Below, piece after piece: positions 42,138 through 51,800 of a DNA stretch of 64,000 nt; within the stretch, counting starts at the first letter, position 1; the number at the start of each line of letters is the position of its first letter. The position numbers and the translations under genes are program-made. The stretch is from Streptomyces lanatus (GTDB lineage: Bacteria; Actinomycetota; Actinomycetes; Streptomycetales; Streptomycetaceae), in contig NZ_BNBM01000017.1 of the NCBI RefSeq assembly GCF_014655715.1, positions 167,072 through 231,071 of the forward strand, read 5' to 3'. The notes beneath the pieces were generated by a model. The model was not told the origin of the DNA and made no database searches. It saw only the letters and a list, made by a program, of their open reading frames with translations.

Positions 42138-42995
42138 CTACGGCAGGGTGAGGATCTCCGTCCCCGTCTCCGTCACCACCAGTGTGTGCTCGAACTGCGC
42201 GGTGCGCCTGCGGTCCTTCGTGACGACCGTCCAGCCGTCGTCCCACATGTCGTACTCGTGCGTGCCCAGCGTCAGCATCGGCTCGATCGTGAACGTCATC
42301 CCGGGCTGGATGACCGTCGTCGCGTGCGGGCTGTCGTAGTGCGGGATGATCAGGCCCGAGTGGAAGGACGAGTTGATGCCGTGGCCGGTGAAGTCACGGA
42401 CCACGCCGTAGCCGAAGCGCTTGGCGTACGACTCGATCACGCGGCCGATGATGTTGATCTGGCGGCCCGGCTTGACCGCCTTGATCGCGCGGTTCAGGGA
42501 CTCCCGGGTGCGCTCCACCAGCAGACGGCTCTCCTCGTCCACCTCGCCCACCAGGTACGTCGCGTTGTTGTCGCCGTGCACGCCGCCGATGTACGCCGTC
42601 ACATCGAGGTTGATGATGTCGCCGTCGCGCAGGACCGTGGAGTCCGGGATGCCGTGGCAGATCACCTCGTTGACGCTGGTGCACAGGGACTTCGGGAAGC
42701 CGCGGTAGCCGAGCGTCGAGGGGTAGGCGCCGTGGTCGCACATGTAGTCGTGCGCCACCTTGTCCAGCTCGTCCGTGGTCACACCGGGCGCGATCAGCTT
42801 CGCCGCCTCGGCCATCGCCCGCGCGGCGATACGGCCGGCGACGCGCATCGCCTCGACGGTCTCCGGGGTCTGCACCTCCGGACCCTTGTACGGGGTCGGC
42901 GCGGGCTTGCCGACATACTCGGGCCGGCGGATGTTTCCGGGTACGGAACGGGTGGGAGACAGCTCCCCTGGTACGAGCAGCGACTGGCCAGACAT
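42138..42995 (-). CDS. map: Type I methionine aminopeptidase
   Basis: A 285-residue enzyme that removes N-terminal Met. Metal ligands are visible: Asp and Asp in NLDVTAYIGGVHGDN, His in GHGINSSFHSG, Glu in FTIEPML and Glu in AQFEHTLVV. The 40-residue N-terminal extension with PTRSVPGNIRRPEYVGKP is typical of the actinobacterial long form (MapB of Mycobacterium), thought to contact the ribosome. ATG 42995 is used; its ribosome site is weak. A conserved small-protein gene starts divergently at 43077. Confidence 0.95.
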   Translation of the reverse strand: MSGQSLLVPGELSPTRSVPGNIRRPEYVGKPAPTPYKGPEVQTPETVEAMRVAGRIAARAMAEAAKLIAPGVTTDELDKVAHDYMCDHGAYPSTLGYRGFPKSLCTSVNEVICHGIPDSTVLRDGDIINLDVTAYIGGVHGDNNATYLVGEVDEESRLLVERTRESLNRAIKAVKPGRQINIIGRVIESYAKRFGYGVVRDFTGHGINSSFHSGLIIPHYDSPHATTVIQPGMTFTIEPMLTLGTHEYDMWDDGWTVVTKDRRRTAQFEHTLVVTETGTEILTLP

Positions 42996-43076
42996 GCCAG
43001 CGAGTCTAAGACAGCCGCCATGGGGGACGATGACCGTGGCGATCCCAGTGGCGATCCCAGGTGAAAGGAGCCGGTC

Positions 43077-43307
43077 ATGGCCCTGTTCAAGAAGCGCGCG
43101 GTCGGCAAACCGGGCGAGTGGTACTACTGCCTCGTCCACAAGAAGGTCGAGGAGGGCCCGGAGTGCCCGGCCAAGGACCGCTTCGGGCCGTACACCAGCC
43201 GCGAGGAGGCCCAGCACGCCATGGACCTGGCCCGTGAGCGCAACCTGGAGTGGGAGAACGACCCCAGGTGGCACGACGCCCCGACGGGCCCGGCGGACGA
43301 CAGCTGA
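43077..43307 (+). CDS. Small conserved actinobacterial protein
   Basis: A 76-residue soluble protein: basic N-terminus, then GEWYYCLVHKKVEEGPECPAKDRFGPYTSREEAQHAMDLARERN. The FGPYTSREEA segment resembles the end of SPOR-like or metal-free single-domain proteins widespread in Streptomyces, with two Cys that could bind metal. AAAGGAG precedes the ATG. The upstream region contains a 12-bp tandem duplication (GTGGCGATCCCA at 43036 and 43048). Function unknown. Confidence 0.75.
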   Translation: MALFKKRAVGKPGEWYYCLVHKKVEEGPECPAKDRFGPYTSREEAQHAMDLARERNLEWENDPRWHDAPTGPADDS

Positions 43308-44612
43308 TCAGCCCTGCGCCGGTGCGGCTGCTGCCGCCGCGCGCTGCTCCCGCAGCCGTACCGCGTGCTCGTTCGTCCGCGCGTCGTACGTCATCAGCTT
43401 CGGCAGACACAGCGCCAGCAGCCCCACCGCGCCCACGCACAGCAGCCCGCCCGACCAGACCGACGTCCGCACACCGCGCCAGGCCGCGACACCGCCCAGG
43501 TAGGTCTGGCCCAGCTGCGGGCCCACCGAGTACGACAGCAGCTCGATCCCGGCGAGCCGGCCGCGCAGCTCGTCCGGGATCGTCTGGTTCCACATCACCC
43601 CGCGGAAGAGTCCACTGACCATGTCGGCGCAGCCGCCGAGCGTCAGGAACAGCAGCACCAGCCATACGTTCCTGGAGACACCGGCCGCCGCGATGGCCAC
43701 GCCCCACAGCGCCGCCGACACCACGACGGCCCGCCCGTGCCGGTGCACCCGCGAGGTCCAGCCGCTGGTCAGGCTCACCAGCATCGCGCCCGCCGGGATG
43801 GCGGCGTACATCAGGCCCAGCGACCAGGGGGCGTTCAACTCGTCCGCGAGGAACGGCAGTACGGCCAGCGGCATCGCGAACAGCATCGCCGCGATGTCGA
43901 TGACATAGGTGCCGAGCAGCTCCTTGCGGCCCCAGGCGTAGCGGGCGCCCTCCGCGATGGCCTTCAGGGACGGCTTCGCGGCCTCGTGGGATGCGGGGGA
44001 GGGGGCGAGGCCGATGACGAACACGACGGACACGGCGAACGTCAGCAGATCCACGCCGTACGCCCAGCCGAGCCCCGCGTACGCGACGACCACACCGGCC
44101 AGGGCCGGGCCCGCGACACCGCCGACCTGCCAGCGCAGCGAGTTCAGGGCGCCCGCCGCCGGGAGATGGTCATGGGCGACGATGCGGGGCAACAGGGCGT
44201 CCATGGCGGGGCGTTGCACCGACACCAGCGCGGAGGACAGGGCGGCGATGACGTACAGCGGCCACACGGCGGGCCGCGGCAGCAGGGCGTTGAGCAGCAG
44301 TACGGCGCTCAGCAGGCCCTGCCCGGCCTCCGTCCACACGATCAGCTTGCGCTTGTCCAGGGCATCGGCCAGCGCACCGCCGTACAGCCCGAACACCACC
44401 AGCGGCACCAGCTCCACGGCCCCGATCGCCCCGACCGCCGCGGCGGACCCGGTCAGCTCCTTGATCTGCACGGGCAGCGCGACGAAGGTCAGAAAGCTCC
44501 CGAAGTACGTGACCAGACCCGCCAGCCACAGCTTCCGGAAGTCGGCGGAGGCACGCCAAGGGGCGAGGTCGGGAAGCATGGCGCGCAGGCGGGAGGGCGA
44601 GTCGGAGGTCAC
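43308..44612 (-). CDS. MFS transporter (EntS-like exporter family)
   Basis: A 434-residue transporter with about 12 helices. GGALADALDKRKLIVWTEA is motif A of the MFS_3/EntS group, and the pattern VSVQRPAMDALLPRIV after helix 4 is characteristic. EntS relatives export siderophores or other metabolites, but no siderophore genes are in the window. The start is GTG 44612. Its neighbour upstream, reading the same way, ends 60 bases before it. Confidence 0.87.
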   Translation of the reverse strand: MTSDSPSRLRAMLPDLAPWRASADFRKLWLAGLVTYFGSFLTFVALPVQIKELTGSAAAVGAIGAVELVPLVVFGLYGGALADALDKRKLIVWTEAGQGLLSAVLLLNALLPRPAVWPLYVIAALSSALVSVQRPAMDALLPRIVAHDHLPAAGALNSLRWQVGGVAGPALAGVVVAYAGLGWAYGVDLLTFAVSVVFVIGLAPSPASHEAAKPSLKAIAEGARYAWGRKELLGTYVIDIAAMLFAMPLAVLPFLADELNAPWSLGLMYAAIPAGAMLVSLTSGWTSRVHRHGRAVVVSAALWGVAIAAAGVSRNVWLVLLFLTLGGCADMVSGLFRGVMWNQTIPDELRGRLAGIELLSYSVGPQLGQTYLGGVAAWRGVRTSVWSGGLLCVGAVGLLALCLPKLMTYDARTNEHAVRLREQRAAAAAAPAQG

Positions 44613-44671
44613 GACGGTTCATGTTCGGGTGGGGTATGTGGGGCGGGCAACCGAATTTGCCCGCCGGCGGC

Positions 44672-45274
44672 TCACCACCGCGGCGGTGGCGGTGCCGTCA
44701 AGGACTCCGCCAGCCTCGACAGCCGGTCCCGGAACCGACCCCGCCCCCTCCCGGAGGGCACCGCGTTCTCGCCGGCCGCCGCGCTCACCAGGTGCTGGAC
44801 GGTGTCCAGGTCCAGCTCCGCACCCTCCGGCACGGCCAGCGTCTCGTGCGCCATGGCCGTCAGCTCGCCCTCACCGGGGCCGAGCGCCAGCACCGTCGCC
44901 CCGGCCCGCCGCACATCGTGCACCCGTTCCAGGAGCGGTGCCCCCGGCCGGTCCGGCGCCACCACCAGCAGCGTCTCCCCGCGCCGCGCCGCCGCCAGCC
45001 GCCCGAGCCCGACCGCCAGATGCGCCGGATCCGAGGCCCGCGCGTCATGCCGTACGAGAGTCGGGGCCAGCTCCGGCGTCCCCGACCACGCGGCCTCGTC
45101 CACCAGATGCGCCGCCAGATGCCACGGCTCGTACTCCCGCGTGCCGACCAGCAACAGCCCACCACCATGCGCCACCGCCGACGCCCGCAACGCCCCCGCG
45201 AACCGCCGGGTCGCCCCCAGCCACTCGGTCCCGGCGAGCACGTCACGCAGCAACGCGACACGTACGGCATCCAT
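44672..45274 (-). CDS. Conserved protein with SIS-like sequence pattern
   Basis: A 200-residue actinobacterial protein of unknown function. The middle resembles a sugar-isomerase (SIS) fold: GETLLVVAPDRPGAPLLERVHDVRRAGATVLALGPGEGE followed by LTAMAHETLAVPEG (positions 113-160), matching the order phosphate loop, helix, strand, and 'Ala-Asp' loop of SIS domains. This is a pattern match only. ATG 45274 follows GGCAGGA; a longer frame upstream runs into a MITE-like element and is rejected. Confidence 0.65.
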   Translation of the reverse strand: MDAVRVALLRDVLAGTEWLGATRRFAGALRASAVAHGGGLLLVGTREYEPWHLAAHLVDEAAWSGTPELAPTLVRHDARASDPAHLAVGLGRLAAARRGETLLVVAPDRPGAPLLERVHDVRRAGATVLALGPGEGELTAMAHETLAVPEGAELDLDTVQHLVSAAAGENAVPSGRGRGRFRDRLSRLAESLTAPPPPRW

Positions 45275-45581
45275 GCGACCGCATCCTGCCATAGGGCCTG
45301 TTCCGAGTTCCCCGCCTGCGCCCCGACGCCCGGCACGCACCCTCGCCGCACGGCGCCACAGGACAGGTGGCTCCGCCACATGACCTGCGACGCCGCACGC
45401 CGAGGGCACGCACCGAACGCCGCTGCGCCCGCGCTTCGCGCGGACGACGGGGAACTCGGAACAGGCCCTAACCGACCACTCGTGACCCGGAGTTCACCAC
45501 GAATTCGCCCAACCTGGGCAGACGCCTTCGTTATCCCGCACAATCGCCCCGGCGGTGATACCGGCGACCCGAGGAGCTCCG
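45275..45581. other. Divergent intergenic region carrying the MITE-like element
   Basis: 307 bases between the starts of the SIS-like gene and the sialidase gene. More than half is the MITE-like element; the remaining 111 bases before the sialidase hold a GAGGAG ribosome site but no evident -10/-35. Confidence 0.6.
45292..45470. mobile_element. MITE-like element with perfect 23-bp terminal inverted repeats
   Basis: A 179-bp segment bounded by identical inverted ends: TAGGGCCTGTTCCGAGTTCC at 45292 (23 bases, continuing CCG to 45314) and its complement at 45448-45470. Each end begins or finishes with TA, which would fit TA target duplication by an IS630/Tc1-mariner transposase. The interior has no gene and folds partly on itself (GTGGCTCCGCCAC hairpin). 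No transposase is in the window. Confidence 0.85.
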
Positions 45582-46655
45582 ATGACAGAGACCAGCGTCC
45601 CGTTCCGCGCCGGCACCGAGGGCTACGCCAGCTTCCGCATCCCTGCCGTCGTCGCCGCCGCGACCGGCACCCTGCTCGCCTTCTGTGAGGGCCGGGTCAA
45701 CTCCGCCGCCGATCATGGGCACATCGACATCGTGCTGAAGCGGTCGACGGACGGCGGCCGCACCTGGGGGCCCCTGGCGGTCGTGGGCGACAACAACTAC
45801 CACCTCGCGGGCAACCCCGCCCCGATCGTCCTGGACACCGGCCGGATCCTGCTCGTCTACATCCGCAATCATGTGAGCGCCACCGAGGCCGGCATCCTGC
45901 GCGGCGAGGTGAGCGACGCCGACGGGCGGCGGATCTGGGTGCGGTACAGCGACGACGAGGGCGTCACCTGGTCCAGCTCCAAGGAGATCACCGCGCAGGT
46001 GAAGCGGCCGGGGTGGAGGTGGTACGCCACCACGCCCGGCCACGCCATCCAGCTGAGCACCGGCCGGGTCGTCGTCCCCGCCAACCACACGATCCCGCCC
46101 ACCGGCGACGACATCGGCACCGAGGCGAGATACAACAGCGGCCACTGTCTCCTCAGCGACGACGGGGGTGGCAGCTGGCGCATCGGCTATGTCGACGAGA
46201 ACACCGACGGCTACATCAACGTCAACGAGACCACCGCCGCCGAACTCCCCGACGGCCGCGTCTACTTCAACACCCGCAACGACTCCGTGTCCCCCGGCAA
46301 CCGCGCCGACGCCTACTCCGGCGACGGCGGCACCACCCTCACGAAGCCCTTCCGCCCGCAGGCCGGCCTCGTCGCCCCCATCTGCCAGGCCAGCGTCCTC
46401 CAGCTCCGCGACCCCGACGTGCTCCTGTTCTCCGGTCCCGCCGACCCCGGCGCCCGCGCCCTGATGACGATCCGCGCCTCCACCGACCACGGCGTCACCT
46501 GGCGCGCCGTGTACCCGGTGGACGGGCTGCCCGCCGCGTACTCGGACCTGGTCCGGATCGACGAGGACACGGTCGGACTCCTCTACGAGACCGGCGACTT
46601 CGGCCCGTACGAGAGCATCACCTTCAAGCGGGTGCCCGTGAACCGGCTCACCTGA
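45582..46655 (+). CDS. Exo-sialidase family (GH33/BNR) protein
   Basis: A 357-residue six-bladed propeller. It has the FRIPAVV motif with an active-site Arg and four Asp boxes (S-x-D-x-G-x-x-W): STDGGRTW, SDDEGVTW, SDDGGGSW and STDHGVTW. No signal peptide or membrane helix is seen, so it appears cytoplasmic, unlike secreted sialidases. It may remove sialic acid or a related sugar from imported glycans, or act on other substrates. GAGGAG at 45571-45576 supports ATG 45582; an in-frame ATC/ATG further upstream has none. Confidence 0.85.
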   Translation: MTETSVPFRAGTEGYASFRIPAVVAAATGTLLAFCEGRVNSAADHGHIDIVLKRSTDGGRTWGPLAVVGDNNYHLAGNPAPIVLDTGRILLVYIRNHVSATEAGILRGEVSDADGRRIWVRYSDDEGVTWSSSKEITAQVKRPGWRWYATTPGHAIQLSTGRVVVPANHTIPPTGDDIGTEARYNSGHCLLSDDGGGSWRIGYVDENTDGYINVNETTAAELPDGRVYFNTRNDSVSPGNRADAYSGDGGTTLTKPFRPQAGLVAPICQASVLQLRDPDVLLFSGPADPGARALMTIRASTDHGVTWRAVYPVDGLPAAYSDLVRIDEDTVGLLYETGDFGPYESITFKRVPVNRLT

Positions 46656-46692
46656 GCGATCGGCGCGGGCGGGGCGGACGTAAAGTCGGCCC

Positions 46693-47418
46693 ATGACCTC
46701 TACCGACAGTGCACAGCAGCCCGCCGACACCCCCGCGAAGGCCCCGGCCAAGGACCCCTGGGACCTCCCCGACGTCTCCGGGCTCGTCGTCGGCGTGCTC
46801 GGTGGGACCGGGCCGCAGGGCAAGGGCCTGGCCTACCGGCTGGCCCGGGCCGGACAGAAGGTGATCATCGGCTCGCGGGCGGCGGAGCGCGCCCAGGCCG
46901 CCGCGGAGGAGCTCGGGCACGGCGTCGAGGGCGCCGACAACGCCGAGTGCGCCCGCCGCAGCGACATCGTGATCGTCGCGGTGCCGTGGGAGGGGCACGG
47001 CAAGACGCTGGAGGCGCTGCGCGAGGACCTCGCGGGCAAGCTGGTCGTCGACTGCGTCAACCCGCTCGGCTTCGACAAGAAGGGCGCCTACGCCCTCAAG
47101 CCGGAGGAGGGCAGCGCCGCCGAGCAGGCCGCCGCCCTGCTGCCGGACTCCCGGGTGACGGCGGCCTTCCACCATCTGTCGGCGGTCCTGCTGGAGAACC
47201 CGGACATCGACGAGATCGACACCGATGTGATGGTCCTCGGCGAGGTCCGGGCCGACGTCGAGATCGTCCAGGCGCTCGCCGGCCGCATCCCCGGCATGCG
47301 CGGCATCTTCGCCGGGCGGCTGCGCAACGCCCACCAGGTGGAGTCGCTGGTCGCGAACCTGATCTCGGTGAACCGGCGCTACAAGGCGCACGCGGGGCTC
47401 CGCGTCACGGACGTCTGA
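46693..47418 (+). CDS. F420-dependent NADP oxidoreductase (Fno)
   Basis: A 241-residue enzyme. A flexible N-terminus of about 30 residues precedes the NADP-binding loop VGVLGGTGPQGKGLAYRLA (about residues 33-51), in which GGTGPQG is diagnostic for Fno, and the IGSR loop that recognises the NADP phosphate. VVDCVNPLGFDKKG and AFHHLSAVLLENP follow as in archaeal and actinobacterial Fno proteins. It interconverts reduced F420 and NADPH, supplying F420H2 to reductases. ATG 46693. Confidence 0.92.
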   Translation: MTSTDSAQQPADTPAKAPAKDPWDLPDVSGLVVGVLGGTGPQGKGLAYRLARAGQKVIIGSRAAERAQAAAEELGHGVEGADNAECARRSDIVIVAVPWEGHGKTLEALREDLAGKLVVDCVNPLGFDKKGAYALKPEEGSAAEQAAALLPDSRVTAAFHHLSAVLLENPDIDEIDTDVMVLGEVRADVEIVQALAGRIPGMRGIFAGRLRNAHQVESLVANLISVNRRYKAHAGLRVTDV

Positions 47419-47492
47419 GGAGATGGGGGACACTGTTCGGGTAGCTGTGCCAGCGGCTGCGCCCAGCAGTGTCCCCGAAGGAGCCGAGTGAA

Positions 47493-47678
47493 ATGCCCCG
47501 CCTTGGTGTCTATGCCCTGATCGTCTGTGTGCTCGCCGTGGCCGCGGCCGTGGTCTCCTTCGCGCAGGGCAGCTGGCTGGGGATCGTGTGGGTGCTGCTG
47601 GCGGGGCTGTCGTCGAACATGACCTGGTACTACCTGAAGCGGGCCAGGGACGAGCGACGGGGCTCGGCCACCGGCTGA
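47493..47678 (+). CDS. Small two-helix membrane protein
   Basis: A 61-residue protein with two hydrophobic segments: VYALIVCVLAVAAAVVSFA and LGIVWVLLAGLSSNMTWYYL, then a basic tail KRARDERRGSATG. AAGGAG at 47478-47483 precedes ATG 47493. It is conserved-looking but not assigned to a known family; it could be a subunit of a larger complex. Confidence 0.7.
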   Translation: MPRLGVYALIVCVLAVAAAVVSFAQGSWLGIVWVLLAGLSSNMTWYYLKRARDERRGSATG

Positions 47679-47691
47679 CCGGCGGCCCGGC

Positions 47692-48492
47692 TCACGGGAC
47701 GAGCGAGCAGCCCTCGTTCGAGCCCTGCCAGAAGCGGTAGAGGTTCTCGCCGCAGTAGCGCTCCACATCATGGACGTCCAGGCTGTCCAGGATCGTGTAG
47801 ATCAGCTGGAAGAACTCGCGGTTCACCGCGGGGACCATGAGCAGCGCGAAAACGAACAGCAGCCCGAACGGGGCGAACGGCTCCACCTGGCGCCTGATGT
47901 TGTGCGACAGCCAGGGCTCGATCACGCCGTAGCCGTCCAGACCCGGCACCGGCAGGAAGTTCAGGATCGCGGCCGTGACCTGGAGCAGCGCGAGGAAGGC
48001 GAGCGCGAAGCGGAAGTCCCGGGGGACTCCGTCCAGCGCGTCCAGCCAGAACGGCGCGGTGCACACGGCGGCGAACAGCACGTTCGTCAGCGGGCCCGCC
48101 GCCGAGATCAGACTGTGCCGCCAGCGGCCCCGGATCCGGCCGCGCTCGATGAAGACGGCACCGCCGGGGAGACCGATGCCGCCCATGATCACGAAGATGA
48201 CCGGGAGCACGATGCTGAGCAGGGCGTGCGTGTACTTCAGCGGGTTGAGCGTGAGATAGCCCTTCGCGCCGACCGAGATGTCACCGCTGTGCAGGGCGGT
48301 ACGCGCGTGTGCGTACTCGTGCAGACACAGCGACACGATCCAGGCGGCCGTCACGAACAGGAACACGGCCACGCCGGGCTGCTCGGCGAACCCGGCCCAG
48401 GTGGCCCAGCCGGTCACGGCGGTGACGGCCAGGATCCCGAGGAAGACGGGGCTGATCCGCCGTTCGCTGCGGCGGCTGAGAGCGGTGGTCAT
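47692..48492 (-). CDS. M50 family site-2-type membrane metalloprotease
   Basis: A 266-residue integral membrane protein. The zinc motif HExxH is in a membrane helix: SLCLHEYAHARTAL (about residues 55-68). The second motif is LNFLPVPGLDGYG, the N-x-x-P-x-P-x-x-D-G equivalent supplying the third ligand. Six or so helices are predicted. No PDZ domain is present, so it belongs to the short SpoIVFB/Rip3-like class that may clip membrane-bound regulators. CAGGAGC precedes ATG 48492. Confidence 0.87.
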   Translation of the reverse strand: MTTALSRRSERRISPVFLGILAVTAVTGWATWAGFAEQPGVAVFLFVTAAWIVSLCLHEYAHARTALHSGDISVGAKGYLTLNPLKYTHALLSIVLPVIFVIMGGIGLPGGAVFIERGRIRGRWRHSLISAAGPLTNVLFAAVCTAPFWLDALDGVPRDFRFALAFLALLQVTAAILNFLPVPGLDGYGVIEPWLSHNIRRQVEPFAPFGLLFVFALLMVPAVNREFFQLIYTILDSLDVHDVERYCGENLYRFWQGSNEGCSLVP

Positions 48493-48607
48493 GAGGACGG
48501 GCTCCTGAAGGACGGGACGAGGAACGGGGCGGCGGACCTGCCCGACCGTACCGGGCGTACGGGGAAAACGTCTCGCGAGGGGCGGCGGTTCCATGGAGGG
48601 TGGGGGC

Positions 48608-48748
48608 ATGGCGATGTGGCAGGTGTTCTACGCGGACTGGCAGATGGAGTGCTGCGGGACGCCGTTCAAGGTGGGCGACGAGGTGAGCTGGCCGCTGCTG
48701 CAGAGCGACGGCGACGAGTTCTTGGACCCGAGTGATGGCGACCCTTGA
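48608..48748 (+). CDS. Very short DUF6578-like protein, possibly truncated
   Basis: A 46-codon frame, MAMWQVFYADWQMECCGTPF followed by KVGDEVSWPLL, with a stop at 48746-48748. GGAGG at 48596-48600 precedes ATG 48608. The sequence matches the start of Streptomyces DUF6578 proteins, which are usually well over 100 residues, so this copy is either a deliberate mini-form or the 5' remnant of a decayed gene: downstream DNA quickly becomes the leader of the SARP gene. Confidence 0.65.
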   Translation: MAMWQVFYADWQMECCGTPFKVGDEVSWPLLQSDGDEFLDPSDGDP

Positions 48749-48860
48749 GGTGCCGGACGGGGCTCGCCTCGCCGGGTGAGCTCCCGTGAGCTCCCCACCA
48801 CCACCCCGCGAACCGCCCCCACTCCCCGACCCTGTGATCGCCCCGACGCCACCAGAGACA

Positions 48861-51800
48861 ATGGACCACGTGCGCTACCGGATCCTCGGCTCCACCCAGG
48901 TACTACGCCCCGACGGCCGCCCCGTTCCGGTCGGCGGGGCGCGGCTTCGTGCCCTGCTCACCGTGCTGGCGCTGCGGGCCGGGCGGACCGTGCCCGTGGG
49001 GCTGCTGGTCGACGAGGTGTGGGGCGGGGAGCCGCCCGTCGACGCCACGGGCGCCCTCCAGGCGCTCGTCGGACGGCTGCGGCGGGCCCTCGGGGCGGAC
49101 GCGATCCTCTCCGCGGAGGGCGGCTACCGGCTCGCCGCCGCGCCCGACGACATCGACCTGCACCAGTTCGAGCGGCTCGTAGGCGAGGGCACGCGCGCGT
49201 TGGCCGACGGCGACCCCGCCAAGGCGGCCGGCGTCCTCGACGACGCCCTCGCCCTGTGGCGCGGCCCCGCCCTCGCCGACCTCCCCGACCGCACCGCCGA
49301 GGCCGTCCGGCAGGAGACCCGCCGCGTCGACGCCCTGCGCGCCCGCCACACCGCCGCCCTCGCCCTCGGCCAGGCCGAGCAGTCCCTGCCCGAGCTGACG
49401 GCCCTGTGCGACACCCATCCCCTGGACGAGCCCCTCCAGGCCCTGCGCCTGCGCGCCCTGCGCGACGCGGGCCGCACGGCTGAGGCGCTGGCCGCCTACG
49501 AGGACGTACGCCGACTCCTGGCGGACCGACTGGGCTCGGATCCCGGCCCGGAACTGCGGTCGCTGCATGGGGAGTTGCTGCGGCTGGGGGAGGGCGCGCA
49601 TGCGGGAGAGCGCGGAGTCCGGCCGCAGGTCGACGCCGGGGCGGGTGGGTCGAAAGACGGGGGCGGCCGGGTCGGCAACCTCCGTGCCCGGCTCACCTCT
49701 TTCGTCGGGCGTGAGGCCGACATCGAGGCCATCCGGGGTGACCTCGCCGCCACCCGGCTCGTCACCCTGCTCGGCCCCGGCGGCGCCGGGAAGACGCGGC
49801 TGTCGCAGGAGGCCGCCGAGACCGTGCGGGACGGTGTGCCGGACGGGGTGTGGTTGGCCGAGCTCGCGCCGGTCGACGACCCGGGGGCCGTACCGGAGGC
49901 CGTGCTCACCGCCGTCGGCGCCCGCGAGACCGTGCTGTACGGCGCCGGTGCCGAGGCCATGCGGGCGGCCGGCGAGCGGCACGACGACCCGGTCGAGCGG
50001 CTCGCCGAGCACTTCGGCAGGCGCCGGGTCCTGCTGATCCTGGACAACTGCGAGCATGTCGTCGAGGCCGCCGCCCATCTCGTCGAGGAGCTGCTGGAAC
50101 GCTGTCCGAAGCTGACGGTGCTGGCCACGAGCCGTGAACCCCTCGGCGTACCGGGCGAGTTGCTGCGCCCCGTGGACCCGCTGCCCGAACCGGTCGCGCT
50201 GCGGCTGCTGGCCGACCGGGGAGCGGCGGCGCGGCCCGGCTTCCGTACCGAGGCCGACCCGGCGGCCTGCGCCGAGATCTGCCGGCGGCTAGACGGACTG
50301 CCCCTCGCCATCGAGCTCGCCGCCGCCCGGCTGCGCATGATGACCCCACGTCAGATCGCCGACCGGCTCGACGACCGCTTTCTGCTGCTCACCTCCGGCA
50401 GCCGTACCGTCCTGCCCCGCCAACAGACGCTGCGGGCCGTCGTCGACTGGTCCTGGGAGCTGCTGGACGAGGACGAACGGGAGGTGCTGCGGCGGCTGTC
50501 CGTCTTCGCCGGCGGCTGTGACCTCGCCGCCGCGGAGGCCGTGTGCGGGCCCGCCGCCCTGGAGGCCATGGGCTCCCTCGTCGACAAGTCCCTTGTCGTG
50601 GCCACCCCTTCGGGCGACGGCGGGATGCGCTACCGGCTGCTGGAGACCGTCGCCGAGTACGCCGGCGAACGGCTCGACGAGACCGGCCGACGGGCCGAGG
50701 CCGGCCGCGCGCATCTGACGTACTACCGCGAACTCGCCCGCACCACCGACCCGTTGCTGCGCGGCCCCGGCCAGCTCGCCGCCATCGAGCGGCTGGAGCG
50801 CGAGTACGAGAACCTGCGCACCGCCCTGCGCTTCACCGTCGCCGGCGGCGAGGAGCAGGAGGCGCTGTGTCTGATCCTGTCGCTGGCCTGGTACTGGCAG
50901 ATGCGGGACCTGCGCGTCGAGGCCCGCAACTGGGCCCGGGAGACCATGGCCCTCGGCCCCGACCCGTTCACCGCAGCCGGCCCGCCGGCCGAGCCCCTCT
51001 GGGAGCGCTGCACGGACAGCCCGCCGCCCTGGACCGGAGCGGTCCTCGCCGAGGCCCGGCGCGGACTGCACCTCGTCCATCTCGCCTGCATGGACACCGA
51101 GCTGGACGCCTGGCAGACCCCGGAGGCGCAGTCGAAGCTGCACACCATCGCCGCCACCTACCAGCCGGGCCAGCCGCAGACCTGCCGTATCCCGGGCTCC
51201 CTGTGGTTCTTCGCCGTCATGCTCTCCGGGGACATGGCCCGGCTGCGCACGGTCATCGACGCCACCGTCCGCACCTCGCGCGAGACACCCGGATACGACT
51301 GGGAGCTCGCCGCCAGCCTGCAGTGGCGCGCCAACCTGTTCGCCAACCGCAGCGACTGGGCCGGTGACGCGACCCGCGACGCCGAGGAGTCACTGCGGAT
51401 CTACCGGCGCCTGGGCGATCTGTGGGGCACCGCCGAGGCGCTCTCCGCGCGGGCCGAGTCCCATGAGCGCAAGGGCCGTTACGACCTGGCGGGCGCCGAC
51501 TACGAGGCGGCGATCGAGATCGCCGAACGGCTCGGCGCCCGTGCCCAGAAGGCGGTGTTCATGTCCCGGCTGGGCAGCGCGCTGCTGGAGTCCGGCGAGC
51601 CCGAACGCGGTGAACAGCTCCTGCGCGAGGTGATCACGGTGCAGGAGGGCTCGGGCAACGCGGCGATGCCCGCCGCGCGGCTCTTCCTCGCCGGACGGCT
51701 CGGCATGACCGGCCGGATCGACGAGGCGCGTGAGCAGATCCGGCTGCTGCGCGAGGAGTTCCGCGCCGCCCACTTCATCGTCTTCGACGCCTCCATCCTC

